Shown here: one piece after another, positions 36,568-46,203 of the stretch | How positions within the stretch are numbered: the first letter of the stretch is position 1 | How the letters are laid out: every line of letters starts with the position of its first letter | Source: Mahella sp. | GTDB lineage: Bacteria > Bacillota > Clostridia > Mahellales > Mahellaceae | Direction of reading: 5' to 3' | DNA length: 48,674 nucleotides | Assembly (NCBI RefSeq): GCF_020054945.1 | Contig: NZ_JAIHAU010000017.1 | Coordinates: 1 to 48,674 of the forward strand | Notes under the pieces: generated by a model | Told to the model about the DNA's origin: nothing | What the model saw: the letters and a program-made list of their open reading frames with translations, nothing else | The model's database searches: none | Program-made: the position numbers and the translations under genes

Positions 36568-37861
36568 AGGTGGCCGTATAATAGACCCACTCTCTCATAC
36601 CGATAAAATATCGGACCTTCTTATAGAAGGCGGTTTCATCAAAGGTATAGACGATAACATAGAATGCGATGCCGACAGCGTCATAGATGCCAGGGGATTA
36701 TGGGTAATTCCGGGATTAGTAGATATGCACTGCCATCTCCGTGAACCAGGTTACGAATCAAAAGAAACCATATATACAGGTACGCGCAGCGCTGCCGCCG
36801 GCGGTTTTACATCGGTGGCATGCATGCCCAATACGCAACCCCCGCTCGATAGCAAGCTTATGGTGGAATATATACGCTTTAAAGCTGAGAAAGAGGCTGC
36901 AGTAAAGGTTTATCCGATCGGATGTATAACCAAGGGACGCCAAGGCATGGAATTAGCACCTTTTGGCATATTAAAAGAAGCCGGTGCCGTAGCCCTATCG
37001 GATGACGGGGACAGCGTGGCAAACAGCCGTATCATGAGATTGGCCTTGCAATACGCTTTATCATTCGATATGCCTATCATATCCCACTGCGAGGATAAAG
37101 GGCTGGCGGCGGATGGCGTTATAAACGATGGGGCGGTGGCTACGCGTCTGGGATTGAAAGGCATACCGGCAGCCGCCGAAGAGGTCATGGTAGCTCGTGA
37201 TATCGTATTGGCTGCTTCCACAGGAGGGCGTTTGCATATAGCCCACGTCAGCGCTGCCGGCTCTGTTGAGATGATAAGGCAGGCTAAACGGTTGGGTATA
37301 AATGTTACTTGTGAAACATGCCCCCATTATTTCTCTCTGACTGATGAAATGGCTGAAGGCTATAATACTGCAGCCAAAGTTAATCCGCCGCTTCGATCGC
37401 CGTCCGATGTGGACGCTATAATATCCGGCTTGAAAGATGGCACCATAGATGCTATAGCCACAGACCATGCACCTCATGATTTATCAAGCAAAGGCGACGA
37501 CATATATAATGCGGCTTTTGGCATATCGGGCTTCGAAACAGCATTGTCTGTAGGCATAACCCATCTGGTTGATACAGGTATACTCGAACCTATGCGGTTC
37601 ATAGCCAAGATGACGCATGTGCCGGCCGATATATTGGGTATAAATGCTGGGCAATTATCGGTTGGATCACCCGCAGATGTAGTTATAGCGGATCCATACG
37701 CCGAATACACGGTAGACACAGGAAAATTCATATCCAAGGGGAAAAATTCGCCCTATGACGGTATGCGACTAAAAGGGCGCGTATTGTATACCATAGTAGA
37801 TGGACGATATGCTGTTTACGGCGGACAGATTGCTAAGGGGGACGGCAATGATAATAGATAG
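36551..37861 (+). CDS. pyrC: Dihydroorotase
   Basis: Zinc amidohydrolase that closes N-carbamoyl-aspartate to dihydroorotate; 436 aa, class I (Bacillus) type. Metal motif DMHCHLREPGYE, then GGFTSVACMPNTQPP, SHCEDK with zinc His, HIAHVSAAGS and the catalytic Asp in ATDHAPHD. Start is TTG 36551 after a AGGAGGAGG SD inside pyrB; it gives MRILIKGGRIIDP. Overlaps pyrF by 14 nt. Confidence 0.96.
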   Translation: MRILIKGGRIIDPLSHTDKISDLLIEGGFIKGIDDNIECDADSVIDARGLWVIPGLVDMHCHLREPGYESKETIYTGTRSAAAGGFTSVACMPNTQPPLDSKLMVEYIRFKAEKEAAVKVYPIGCITKGRQGMELAPFGILKEAGAVALSDDGDSVANSRIMRLALQYALSFDMPIISHCEDKGLAADGVINDGAVATRLGLKGIPAAAEEVMVARDIVLAASTGGRLHIAHVSAAGSVEMIRQAKRLGINVTCETCPHYFSLTDEMAEGYNTAAKVNPPLRSPSDVDAIISGLKDGTIDAIATDHAPHDLSSKGDDIYNAAFGISGFETALSVGITHLVDTGILEPMRFIAKMTHVPADILGINAGQLSVGSPADVVIADPYAEYTVDTGKFISKGKNSPYDGMRLKGRVLYTIVDGRYAVYGGQIAKGDGNDNR

Positions 37862-38789
37862 GCTAATACAAACGTCAGTGGCAAAGCAAAATCCCACTGT
37901 TGTGGGGCTGGACACACGTATCGAATATGTACCGGAACATATAAAAAGACGGTATTTTGCTTCCGGTATCGATATGAAGATGGCATGTGAGGCTATACTG
38001 GAGTTTAACTGTAGCATAATAGATGCCGTATATGATATAGTACCGGCAGTTAAGATTCAGATGGCATATTATGAGATGTATGGCTTCTACGGTATAAAAT
38101 GTTTTAACGATACGGCGCGCTATGCCAAGAGCAAGGGGCTTATAGTCATAGGCGATGTCAAGCGCAACGATATAGGAGCTACGGCTGAAGCTTATGCCAC
38201 AGCCTATCTTGGGCAAACCTTCATAGATAATGGTGTGGCGCACAACGCCTTTGACGTGGATTTTATAACAGTAAATCCGTATCTGGGATTCGACGGCATA
38301 AAGCCTTTTGTAGATGCATGTAAAGCCTATGATAAGGGCCTGTTCATACTGGTCAAGACATCCAATCCATCTTCCGGGCAGATTCAGGATGTGGTAACTC
38401 AAGACGGCAGAAGTATATATCAGCTCGTAGGGCAGCTGGTTGAAGAATGGGGGCAAGATGTCATAGGCCAATTTGGTTACAGCGCTGTAGGAGCAGTGGT
38501 AGGAGCTACTTATCCGGAGCAGTTGCTGCGGCTGCGACAGGATATGAAACATACCTATTTCTTGGTGCCTGGCTACGGCGCACAAGGCGCATCTGCCGAG
38601 GATATAATAAATGGTTTCGACGAATACGGCCTGGGTTCTATAGTAAACGCTTCGCGCAGCATTATATGCGCTTATAAAAGCGATAAATGGAACAAAGCTT
38701 TCGCGCCAGAAGAGTTTTATCAGGCGGCGCGGTGCGAAGCCATAGATATGAGAAACGACATAGCCGCTGCTATGATAAGGAAAAGATAG
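37848..38789 (+). CDS. pyrF: Orotidine-5'-phosphate decarboxylase, type 2
   Basis: Decarboxylates OMP to UMP. 313 aa, the longer subfamily 2 rather than the 240-aa Bacillus form. N-terminal [14 protein letters not shown], the catalytic DVKRND set in [32 protein letters not shown], and the phosphate-binding end [12 protein letters not shown] plus [14 protein letters not shown] 37848 follows AAGGGGGA (37835-37842); a longer in-frame ORF from 37800 lies inside pyrC and is unlikely. Position between pyrC and carB is unusual. Confidence 0.95.
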   Translation: MIIDRLIQTSVAKQNPTVVGLDTRIEYVPEHIKRRYFASGIDMKMACEAILEFNCSIIDAVYDIVPAVKIQMAYYEMYGFYGIKCFNDTARYAKSKGLIVIGDVKRNDIGATAEAYATAYLGQTFIDNGVAHNAFDVDFITVNPYLGFDGIKPFVDACKAYDKGLFILVKTSNPSSGQIQDVVTQDGRSIYQLVGQLVEEWGQDVIGQFGYSAVGAVVGATYPEQLLRLRQDMKHTYFLVPGYGAQGASAEDIINGFDEYGLGSIVNASRSIICAYKSDKWNKAFAPEEFYQAARCEAIDMRNDIAAAMIRKR

Positions 38790-38805
38790 GAGGAGTATAA
38801 ATACA

Positions 38806-41800
38806 TTGCCAAAAAGAGATGATGTAAAAAAAGTCATGGTTATAGGTTCAGGTCCGATAATTATAGGCCAAGCCGCCGAATTTGATTATGCGGGCACCCA
38901 AGCATGCCAGGCCTTGAAGGCAGAGGGCATAGAAACGATATTGGTAAACAGCAATCCGGCCACCATCATGACTGATACCAACATGGCAGACAATGTTTAT
39001 ATTGAACCACTGACCGTAGATATGATAGAGGCTATAATACAAAAAGAGCATCCGGACAGCCTGTTGCCTACCCTGGGAGGTCAGACCGGCCTGAACCTGG
39101 CAATGGAGATGGCCGAAAAGGGTATACTAGATAAATATAATATAAAACTGTTGGGCACATCGGCACAATCCATAAAGAAAGCCGAAGATCGCGAGGCTTT
39201 CAGGGAGACTATGAAAGCGATAGGCGAACCGATAGTGGATAATGTTATAGCCAATGATCTCGATGCGGCACTGGCTTTTGCTCGGAAGGTGGGATATCCT
39301 GTTATAGTGCGGCCGGCATATACCCTCGGAGGCACGGGAGGTGGCATAGCCCGCGATGAACACGAATTACGTCGTATAGCCTCAGATGGTTTAAGATTGA
39401 GCCGCGTGCATCAGGTGATAGTGGAGCCTTCGATAGCAGGATGGAAGGAAATAGAATACGAGGTTATGCGCGACAGCAATGGGAACTGTATCACCGTCTG
39501 CAATATGGAAAATATAGATCCTGTAGGCGTCCATACCGGGGATAGCATAGTTGTGGCCCCGTCACAGACTTTGTCGGATAAGGAGTATCAGATGCTGCGG
39601 TCGGCCTCTATAAATATAATAAACGCTTTAGAAATAGAAGGAGGCTGCAATGTCCAATTCGCGCTGGATCCGGACAGCATGGATTACTTTGTAATAGAGG
39701 TGAATCCGAGAGTAAGCCGTTCCAGTGCATTGGCATCCAAAGCCACCGGATATCCCATAGCGCGCGTTGCAACCAAGATAGCTATAGGATATACGCTGGA
39801 TGAGATAATAAACAGCGTTACCGGCAAAACTTATGCGTGCTTTGAACCCACGCTGGATTATGTGGTCACCAAAATACCCAAATGGCCGTTTGATAAGTTC
39901 GTATATGCAGAAAAGACGCTGGGCACGCGGATGAAAGCCACAGGCGAGGTTATGGCTATAAGCACAAGCCTCGAAGCCAGCCTTCTCAAAGCAGTGCGCT
40001 CCTTGGAGCTGGGCATATATTCGCTGGAAGTAGATCATATACACCGCTTGTCCGACGAGGAGATCAAATCTAGGGTAGCGGAGATAAGCGATGAACGGTT
40101 GTTCGTGGTGGCCGAGGCCTTGCGCAGAGGCTTCAGCATGGAATATATACATGATATAACAAAAATCGACTTCTTCTTCTTAAATAAGATCAACAATATA
40201 GTTGCTTTGGAGGAACATATAAAAACATTGAGCCGCGATGCTCTCGATAAAGAAACGCTGCTTAGGGCAAAAAAAATGGGGTTTGCAGACGCAGCTATAG
40301 CCAAATGGCTGGGTATATCGGAGGATGAGGTGAGGCAATTGAGGAAACAATACGGTATAAAAGCCGTATTCAAGATGGTGGATACATGTGCGGCCGAATT
40401 TGAAGCGGTCAGCCCGTACTATTATTCGACATATGATCAAGGCGATGACTGGCGGCCATTCGACAAGCCGAAAGTAGTCGTGTTAGGCTCCGGCCCTATA
40501 CGCATAGGTCAAGGCATAGAATTCGATTATTGCTCGGTGCATTGCGTATGGGCATTGAGAGAAGCCGGTTACGGTACCATAATTATCAATAATAATCCTG
40601 AAACCGTCAGCACCGATTTTGATACATCCGATAGGCTGTACTTTGAGCCTTTGACCACCGAAGATGTGGCCAATGTCCTCGAAGCAGAGCAACCGTTGGG
40701 GGTAGTGGTTCAATTCGGTGGGCAGACGGCCATAAAGCTGACAAAGTCAGTAGCTGACATGGGTATGCCTATAATGGGTACGCAACCGCTATATATAGAT
40801 ATGGCTGAGGACAGAGAGGAATTCGATAAACTTCTCAATGAGCTGAATATACCGAGACCGGCCGGGGCAACGGTATTCACCGCTCAAGAGGCTATAGATG
40901 CGGCCAACAGACTGGGTTATCCCGTGCTGGTAAGGCCATCGTATGTACTCGGCGGTCAAGGCATGGAGATAGCTCATTCCGATAAAGATATAGAAGAATA
41001 TATAGGCATAGTCAACCGCGTAAAGCAGGAACATCCTATATTGGTCGATAAGTACCTCATGGGCAAAGAGCTGGAGGTCGATGCCATATGCGACGGACGG
41101 GATATACTGATTCCCGGCATTATGGAGCATGTCGAACGAGCCGGCATACATTCGGGCGACAGCATATCGGTATATCCGGCGCAGAATATATCAGCGAAAC
41201 ATCGGGATATTATAGTGGACTATACTTATAAATTGGCTAAAGCACTGCATGTCATAGGTTTGGTCAATATACAGTTTATCATATATAACGATGATGTCTA
41301 TATAATAGAAGTAAATCCACGTTCCAGCCGTACCGTCCCGTATATAAGTAAAGTAACCGGTATACCGATGGTTAATCTCGCTACCAGAGCGGTTATGGGG
41401 GAAAAGCTTCGCGATATGGGCTATGGCACCGGATTATATCCGGCCGGTGAATATATAGCGGTAAAAGTGCCTGTATTCTCATTCGATAAGCTGCCGGATG
41501 TGGAGGTAGGCTTGGGGCCGGAGATGAAATCCACAGGCGAAGTGCTTGGCATAGCAAAAGATTATTCAGAAGCCCTATACAAAGGCCTATTGGCCAGCGG
41601 TATAAAATTAGATGCTGTATCTGACGGCGGTTATGTGCTGATGACTGTAGCCGACGCGGATAAATATGAATTAATCGAGATAGCCCAGGCATTTCAAGAT
41701 ATGGGGTATAATATAGTAGCTACCGCAGGTACGGCCCATGTGCTTAACGCCAACTATGTAGCCGCCAACGTCGTTAACAAGATTAACGAAGGAAGCCCTA

Positions 41801-42048
41801 ATATAATGGATCTGATGCTCGAAGGCAAGGTGAAGTTCGTTATAAACACACCCACCAAAGGCAGGCAGCCTCAAAGGGACGGATTTAAGATAAGGCGATT
41901 GGCAGTGGAGCAATCCATCCCATGCCTCACGTCTTTGGATACTGCAAGGGCACTGGTCAATAGTCTGCGCTTACAACGCCAGGGCCAGAAATTGCGGCCT
42001 GTGAACCTTAAAGACCTCGAAAAGGCCATGCTTTCAGGAGCTAAGTAG
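38806..42048 (+). CDS. carB: Carbamoyl-phosphate synthase large subunit
   Basis: Makes carbamoyl phosphate from bicarbonate, ATP and ammonia delivered by the small subunit. 1080 aa, complete: two ATP-grasp halves (each with a GSGPIxIGQxxEFDY start, at about 15 and 565), oligomerisation region between, and a C-terminal MGS-like allosteric domain (about 945-1070, with ATAGTA and [18 protein letters not shown]). Start is TTG 38806 after AGGAGGAG. The glutaminase partner carA is not in the operon or elsewhere in the window, so it must be encoded elsewhere or replaced. Confidence 0.97.
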   Translation: MPKRDDVKKVMVIGSGPIIIGQAAEFDYAGTQACQALKAEGIETILVNSNPATIMTDTNMADNVYIEPLTVDMIEAIIQKEHPDSLLPTLGGQTGLNLAMEMAEKGILDKYNIKLLGTSAQSIKKAEDREAFRETMKAIGEPIVDNVIANDLDAALAFARKVGYPVIVRPAYTLGGTGGGIARDEHELRRIASDGLRLSRVHQVIVEPSIAGWKEIEYEVMRDSNGNCITVCNMENIDPVGVHTGDSIVVAPSQTLSDKEYQMLRSASINIINALEIEGGCNVQFALDPDSMDYFVIEVNPRVSRSSALASKATGYPIARVATKIAIGYTLDEIINSVTGKTYACFEPTLDYVVTKIPKWPFDKFVYAEKTLGTRMKATGEVMAISTSLEASLLKAVRSLELGIYSLEVDHIHRLSDEEIKSRVAEISDERLFVVAEALRRGFSMEYIHDITKIDFFFLNKINNIVALEEHIKTLSRDALDKETLLRAKKMGFADAAIAKWLGISEDEVRQLRKQYGIKAVFKMVDTCAAEFEAVSPYYYSTYDQGDDWRPFDKPKVVVLGSGPIRIGQGIEFDYCSVHCVWALREAGYGTIIINNNPETVSTDFDTSDRLYFEPLTTEDVANVLEAEQPLGVVVQFGGQTAIKLTKSVADMGMPIMGTQPLYIDMAEDREEFDKLLNELNIPRPAGATVFTAQEAIDAANRLGYPVLVRPSYVLGGQGMEIAHSDKDIEEYIGIVNRVKQEHPILVDKYLMGKELEVDAICDGRDILIPGIMEHVERAGIHSGDSISVYPAQNISAKHRDIIVDYTYKLAKALHVIGLVNIQFIIYNDDVYIIEVNPRSSRTVPYISKVTGIPMVNLATRAVMGEKLRDMGYGTGLYPAGEYIAVKVPVFSFDKLPDVEVGLGPEMKSTGEVLGIAKDYSEALYKGLLASGIKLDAVSDGGYVLMTVADADKYELIEIAQAFQDMGYNIVATAGTAHVLNANYVAANVVNKINEGSPNIMDLMLEGKVKFVINTPTKGRQPQRDGFKIRRLAVEQSIPCLTSLDTARALVNSLRLQRQGQKLRPVNLKDLEKAMLSGAK

Positions 42049-42052
42049 AATT

Positions 42053-42835
42053 ATGACAGGGATAGTATACAGCAATGATTTGATATTGCCAAGCATATAT
42101 AAGATGGGCATACAGCTCGGGGATACCGCCGAAAGCATACTGGCAGGACAGTTTGTGCACGTGCGATGCGGGCAAAGTTATGACCCGTTACTGCGACGGC
42201 CTATAAGCGTATGCCAGGCCGATGTTGAGAATGGTATCATATATATTACCTATCAGGTAAAAGGTAAGGGTACCCAATGGCTGGCTGAACAGGTAAGAGG
42301 AGCCAAACTCGATATTTTGTGTCCTCTCGGCAATTCGTTTGAAGCTGTAATGCCAGCCGATATTAAGGAAATGTGGCTGGTAGGCGGGGGAATAGGTGTT
42401 TTTCCTCTGCAGCTTCTAGCACAACAATACAATGATAAAGCCGATATAGTGTCGATTCTGGGTTTCAGAAGCGATGAATTTAAGCCTCTATGGCAACCAT
42501 TTGAGCAATACAGCAAACGCGTTATCATAGCTACCGAGGATGGCAGTTATGGGTATAAAGGTTTGGTAACCGACGAGCTGGCGTTGGCGTTGCGCGCACA
42601 TAAGCCCCAAATTATAGCGGGTTGCGGGCCGTCAAAGATGCTCAAATCGCTGGCCTATATAGCCGAACAATACGATGTGCCGTGTATAGTATCTCTGGAA
42701 GAGAGGATGGGCTGTGGGATAGGCGCTTGTTTAGTATGCAATTGTAAAATCAAAAGCGACGGTGAATGGCACTATAGACGCGTATGCGCGGACGGACCAG
42801 TATTTTGGAGCCATGAGGTAAGTTTCGATGAATGA
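42053..42835 (+). CDS. pyrK: Dihydroorotate dehydrogenase electron transfer subunit
   Basis: FAD and [2Fe-2S] subunit that passes electrons from PyrD's FMN to NAD+ in the class 1B enzyme. 260 aa. FAD-binding beta-barrel with LLRRPISVCQ, NAD domain with LVGGGIGVFPLQLLA, and the cluster ligands in RMGCGIGACLVCNCKI and the later RVCADGPVF. 4 nt after carB; overlaps pyrD by 8 nt. Its partner is next to it. Confidence 0.96.
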   Translation: MTGIVYSNDLILPSIYKMGIQLGDTAESILAGQFVHVRCGQSYDPLLRRPISVCQADVENGIIYITYQVKGKGTQWLAEQVRGAKLDILCPLGNSFEAVMPADIKEMWLVGGGIGVFPLQLLAQQYNDKADIVSILGFRSDEFKPLWQPFEQYSKRVIIATEDGSYGYKGLVTDELALALRAHKPQIIAGCGPSKMLKSLAYIAEQYDVPCIVSLEERMGCGIGACLVCNCKIKSDGEWHYRRVCADGPVFWSHEVSFDE

Positions 42836-43742
42836 CATAAACATGTGCGTGGATATATGCGGCGTGAAACTTAAGAATCCGGTCATAGCTGCTTCAGGCA
42901 CCTTCGCTTTCGGGCGCGAATACAGTAGATATTTAGACCTAAACAAATTGGGCGGTATATCGGTTAAAGGGTTGACATTATACCCCAAGGAAGGCAATCC
43001 TCCTCCGCGTATAGCAGAAACTGCGGCAGGAATATTAAATAGCGTAGGCTTACAAAACCCCGGCGTCGATGCGTTCATAAGCAATGAACTGCCATATCTG
43101 AAACAGTTTGATACCGTTGTAATAGCCAATCTGGCAGGCAACAGCAGGGATGAATATTGCGTCGCTGCAGACAAACTCGATAAAGTTGATATAGATATGC
43201 TGGAGCTTAATATCTCATGCCCGAATGTTAAAGAAGGCGGATTGTCATTTGGTGCGACGCCTGAAAGCGTTTACGATATAACAAGGCAGGTGCGCAATTA
43301 TTGCCACCATCCGCTTGTGGTAAAGCTCAGCCCCAATGTCGGAAATATAAAGGATGTGGCATCGGCCGCGCAAAATGCCGGTGCGGATGCATTATCGCTC
43401 ATAAATACCCTGCTCGGCATGGCCATAGATTCTCACACCAGAAAACCGATATTAGGCAATGTAACGGGAGGTCTATCCGGACCGGCCATAAAACCGGTTG
43501 CACTTTATATGGTATGGCAGGCAGCGCAAACGGTGGATATACCTGTAATAGGTATGGGAGGTATAATGAACGGCAACGATGCCATCGAGTTTATGCTGGC
43601 GGGAGCCGTTGCGGTGCAGGTCGGTACGGCCAATCTCATAGAACCTACTGCAACGGTTAGAATCATAGATGATATAGAGCGATATATGCTCGATAATGGA
43701 TTAAAAACCATAAAAGATATAACAGGAGGGTTAATATGCTGA
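42828..43742 (+). CDS. pyrD: Dihydroorotate dehydrogenase, class 1B catalytic subunit
   Basis: FMN enzyme that oxidises dihydroorotate to orotate, using NAD+ through PyrK. 304 aa. Motifs: NPVIAASGTFAFGREY, the KGLTLYPKEGNPPPRI loop, LQNPGVDAF, LNISCPNVKEGG with the catalytic Cys of the 1B class, NTLLGMAID, GGLSGPAIKPVAL and GMGGIMNGNDAIEF. Overlaps both pyrK and pyrE by 7-8 nt, indicating coupled synthesis of the heteromeric enzyme. Confidence 0.97.
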   Translation: MNDINMCVDICGVKLKNPVIAASGTFAFGREYSRYLDLNKLGGISVKGLTLYPKEGNPPPRIAETAAGILNSVGLQNPGVDAFISNELPYLKQFDTVVIANLAGNSRDEYCVAADKLDKVDIDMLELNISCPNVKEGGLSFGATPESVYDITRQVRNYCHHPLVVKLSPNVGNIKDVASAAQNAGADALSLINTLLGMAIDSHTRKPILGNVTGGLSGPAIKPVALYMVWQAAQTVDIPVIGMGGIMNGNDAIEFMLAGAVAVQVGTANLIEPTATVRIIDDIERYMLDNGLKTIKDITGGLIC

Positions 43743-44317
43743 CAAAAGAACAAGTGACGGACATACTCAATAAGACCGGCGTCTTATTGAACGGCCATTT
43801 CCTTCTTACATCAGGCAGGCATAGCGATCGCTACATGCAATGCGCCAAACTGTTTCAGTACCCGGAATATAGTCAACTTGTATGTAAATCCCTGGCTGAA
43901 GGGTTTTCGGATGAAAAAGTGGATCTGGTTATAGGCCCTGCCATAGGTGGGATAATAATAGCATATGAATTGGCTAGGCAACTTGATGCCAAAGCCATAT
44001 TTGCCGAAAGGGAAGACGGCCTCATGGCATTGCGACGCGGGTTTGAAATACCGGCAAACGCTAGAGTGGTAGTGGCCGAAGATGTTATAACCACCGGTGG
44101 ATCGGTTAAAGAGGTAATAGAATTAATAAAACAATACCATGCCGAATTGGTCGGTGTGGCTGTAGTAGTGGACAGGAGCAATGGCAATGTGGATTTTGGA
44201 ACAAAATTGTGCTCTGCTATAGCTATGGATATACCATCATATGAGACATCAGAATGTCCATTATGCAAGGATGGTATCCCCGTAGTCAAACCCGGTAGTA
44301 GAAAATTCCGTGTATAA
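43736..44317 (+). CDS. pyrE: Orotate phosphoribosyltransferase
   Basis: Joins orotate to PRPP to give OMP. 193 aa. LLTSGRHSDRYMQ near the start, PAIGGIIIAYELA, FAEREDG, and the PRPP loop VVVAEDVITTGGSVKEV. The C-terminal ECPLCKDG segment is seen in clostridial PyrE proteins; its cysteines may bind a metal. Last gene of the operon; with pyrF and others it completes the route except for carA. Terminator follows. Confidence 0.96.
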   Translation: MLTKEQVTDILNKTGVLLNGHFLLTSGRHSDRYMQCAKLFQYPEYSQLVCKSLAEGFSDEKVDLVIGPAIGGIIIAYELARQLDAKAIFAEREDGLMALRRGFEIPANARVVVAEDVITTGGSVKEVIELIKQYHAELVGVAVVVDRSNGNVDFGTKLCSAIAMDIPSYETSECPLCKDGIPVVKPGSRKFRV

Positions 44318-44339
44318 TCAAAATCGACATGCTTTTCAG

Positions 44340-44374
44340 GCCAAATCATCTTTTGGTTTGGCTTTGTTTTTTAT
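44340..44374 (+). terminator. Intrinsic terminator of the pyr operon
   Basis: GCCAAATC (44340-44347) / GGTTTGGC (44355-44362) with loop ATCTTTT, then a T-rich tract. One G-U pair in the stem. Confidence 0.85.
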
Positions 44375-44380
44375 TTGGTG

Positions 44381-44409
44381 TTGATAATTTTCGTATAAAA
44401 TTATATAAT
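44381..44409 (+). promoter_or_regulatory. Sigma-A promoter of the DeoR regulator
   Basis: TTGATA (44381-44386), 17-nt spacer, perfect TATAAT (44404-44409), about 42 nt before the ATG. Confidence 0.85.
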
Positions 44410-44450
44410 ACTCCTATAATTCAATAGATAAACGGGAAGGAAGGATCATT

Positions 44451-45269
44451 ATGTTAGCTGTAGAAAGGCGAAAGAAAATCATGGACCTTCTCTATGAAAA
44501 CCAAAGCGTTGCTGTGCCTGATCTGAGCCGGTTGTTCAATATAACTGAGGAAACCGTGCGCAGGGACTTGGCCAAACTGGAAAAAGAAGGTTTGCTGCGA
44601 CGTACGTACGGTGGTGCGGTATTGAGCGAGGGCCTGCATTTAGAATTACCTATATCAATAAGAGAGGTAACCAATAAAGAAAGCAAGGAACTCATGGGAC
44701 GAGCGGCTGCCGGCCTTGTCGAAGATGGGGATACCATAATTATGGATTCCAGCACTACGGTATTGCAGATGGCTAGATTTTTAAAAGACAAAAAGCGCCT
44801 GACAGTGATAACGAATGGCCTGAAAATAGCATCTGAATTAGCCCCTTATGAAAATATATCCGTTATTTCCACAGGCGGTATGTTGCGTAGCAGCTCATTG
44901 TCCTTTGTGGGTCACTCAGCTGAGAGAGCCATATCCAATTATAATGCCGATATATTCTTCATGTCATGCAAAGGCGTGAGCCTGGATAGATTCGTAACCG
45001 AATCCAACGAATTTGAAGCGGAACTGAAGAAAATCATGATAAAAGCGGCACAGCGCGTCGTGTTATTGGCCGACCATACCAAATTGGATAAAGTATCGTT
45101 TGCTACGATATGCTCTATAAAGGATATAGACGTGTTTATAACAGATGAAACATTGCCTAAGGAATGGGAAACTTTCATGAGGGATAATGATATAGAATTG
45201 TTGTATACACTGAAAAATGATGCAGCAAATGATTATAATCAAAATAAAACGGACTTAAATGTTGATTAA
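44451..45269 (+). CDS. DeoR-family sugar regulator
   Basis: 272 aa. The N-terminal HTH has the family signature: MLAVERRKKIMDLL, then VAVPDLSRLFNITEETVRRD and RRTYGGAVL. The C-terminal DeoRC effector domain is of the ISOCOT (sugar-phosphate isomerase-like) fold with DSSTTVLQMARFL, VITNGLKIASEL, STGGMLR and LLADHTKLDK. Such repressors sense a phosphorylated sugar. It lies 57 nt before a class II aldolase with its own promoter, so a pathway such as L-fucose/L-rhamnose-type phosphate aldol cleavage is a reasonable target. SD GGAAGGA (about 44435-44445). Confidence 0.9.
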   Translation: MLAVERRKKIMDLLYENQSVAVPDLSRLFNITEETVRRDLAKLEKEGLLRRTYGGAVLSEGLHLELPISIREVTNKESKELMGRAAAGLVEDGDTIIMDSSTTVLQMARFLKDKKRLTVITNGLKIASELAPYENISVISTGGMLRSSSLSFVGHSAERAISNYNADIFFMSCKGVSLDRFVTESNEFEAELKKIMIKAAQRVVLLADHTKLDKVSFATICSIKDIDVFITDETLPKEWETFMRDNDIELLYTLKNDAANDYNQNKTDLNVD

Positions 45270-45290
45270 TTGCTTTATAAATGATACAAT
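45262..45290 (+). promoter_or_regulatory. Extended -10 promoter of the class II aldolase
   Basis: TTGATT (45262-45267) overlapping the DeoR stop, 17-nt spacer, TACAAT (45285-45290) preceded by TGA as an extended -10. Start near 45297, about 30 nt before ATG 45327. Confidence 0.72.
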
Positions 45291-45326
45291 AAGTATAAAT
45301 TTAATTCAACAAGAGGAGAAGGTCTT

Positions 45327-46136
45327 ATGTATTCTGATTTTAAGATAAAAGAAGAGATATGCGAGATAGGGCGTCGCATATACAATAGAGGCTTTGTAGC
45401 AGCCAATGACGGTAATATAACCGTAAGGGTAGCTGATGATGAAATTTGGACTACCCCTACCGGTGTCAGCAAAGGCTTTCTGACACCGGATATGTTGATC
45501 AAGGTCAATATGAACGGTGAAGTTGTAAACGGTACTTGGAAGCCGTCGTCCGAGCTCAAAATGCATCTGAGAGTATATAAAGACAGGCCGGACGTCAGAG
45601 CTGTAGTACATGCTCATCCACCATATGCAACAGCCTTTGCCATAGCCGGCATACCTCTGACCCGTTGCGTTATGCCCGAGGCTGTTATTTCGCTGGGTGC
45701 GGTACCTATAGCCGAATATGGTACGCCTTCAACCGAAGAAATACCAAATGCCATAGCCAAATACCTGCCGAATTATGATGCCTTGCTGCTGGAAAATCAC
45801 GGCGCTCTGACCTATGGTTATGATCTGATGAATGCCTACTTCAAGATGGAAACGCTGGATTTTTACGCTCAATTGTTGTATCTGGCTAATAATCTTGGAG
45901 GTGCAAAGGACATATCGCCCGACAATGTGGAGAAATTGATGCACGTAAGGGAAAAGATGGGTATAAAAGGACGTCATCCGGGTTGTGAAGGGTGCCAATA
46001 TGCTGATGGCACGTGCAAAATAGAAGAAAATCAATCGGATAGCCAGGTCGGACCAAAACAATCAACTCTAAAAAATGACGATATAGCCGATATAGTGGCT
46101 GAAGTAACAAGGAAAGTTATGGAACAGTTAAGATAA
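45327..46136 (+). CDS. Class II aldolase (L-fuculose-phosphate aldolase type) with BMC-type C-terminal tail
   Basis: 269 aa. Residues 1-215 are a FucA/AraD aldolase: zinc ligands His95 and His97 (HAHPPY), His158 (ENHG) and catalytic Glu76 (SSELKMH), which fit E. coli FucA offset by three. It would split a ketose-1-phosphate to DHAP and an aldehyde. FucA itself is about 215 aa; the extra 55 residues are a cysteine motif (C220, C223, C230), a polar linker and a final amphipathic helix DDIADIVAEVTRKVMEQLR (251-269). That tail resembles an encapsulation peptide that targets enzymes to bacterial microcompartments, as in fucose/rhamnose-type BMC aldolases. No shell gene is in the window. Confidence 0.88.
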   Translation: MYSDFKIKEEICEIGRRIYNRGFVAANDGNITVRVADDEIWTTPTGVSKGFLTPDMLIKVNMNGEVVNGTWKPSSELKMHLRVYKDRPDVRAVVHAHPPYATAFAIAGIPLTRCVMPEAVISLGAVPIAEYGTPSTEEIPNAIAKYLPNYDALLLENHGALTYGYDLMNAYFKMETLDFYAQLLYLANNLGGAKDISPDNVEKLMHVREKMGIKGRHPGCEGCQYADGTCKIEENQSDSQVGPKQSTLKNDDIADIVAEVTRKVMEQLR

Positions 46137-46143
46137 TAGCTGT

Positions 46144-46190
46144 GAAGCTGAACCATAACGCAATAAACGATTGTTGTGGTTCTATGCTTC
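46144..46190. repeat. Imperfect hairpin between the aldolase and ABC genes
   Basis: GAAGC (46144-46148) / GCTTC (46186-46190) around AACCATAAC (46151-46159) / GTTGTGGTT (46173-46181, one wobble). No T-run on either strand, so termination is unproven, but it lies between convergent genes. Confidence 0.45.
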
Positions 46191-46203
46191 AAAAACATAC
46201 ACT

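Noticed and set aside
37875-38837. A 320-codon minus-strand frame opposite pyrF
   Set aside because: The plus-strand pyrF is certain and the antisense frame is Tyr/Ile-rich in a way expected from the codon bias of the plus strand.
44318-44450. Small ORF or second PyrR element after pyrE
   Set aside because: Only a terminator and the DeoR promoter are visible; no CCNGNGAGG loop.
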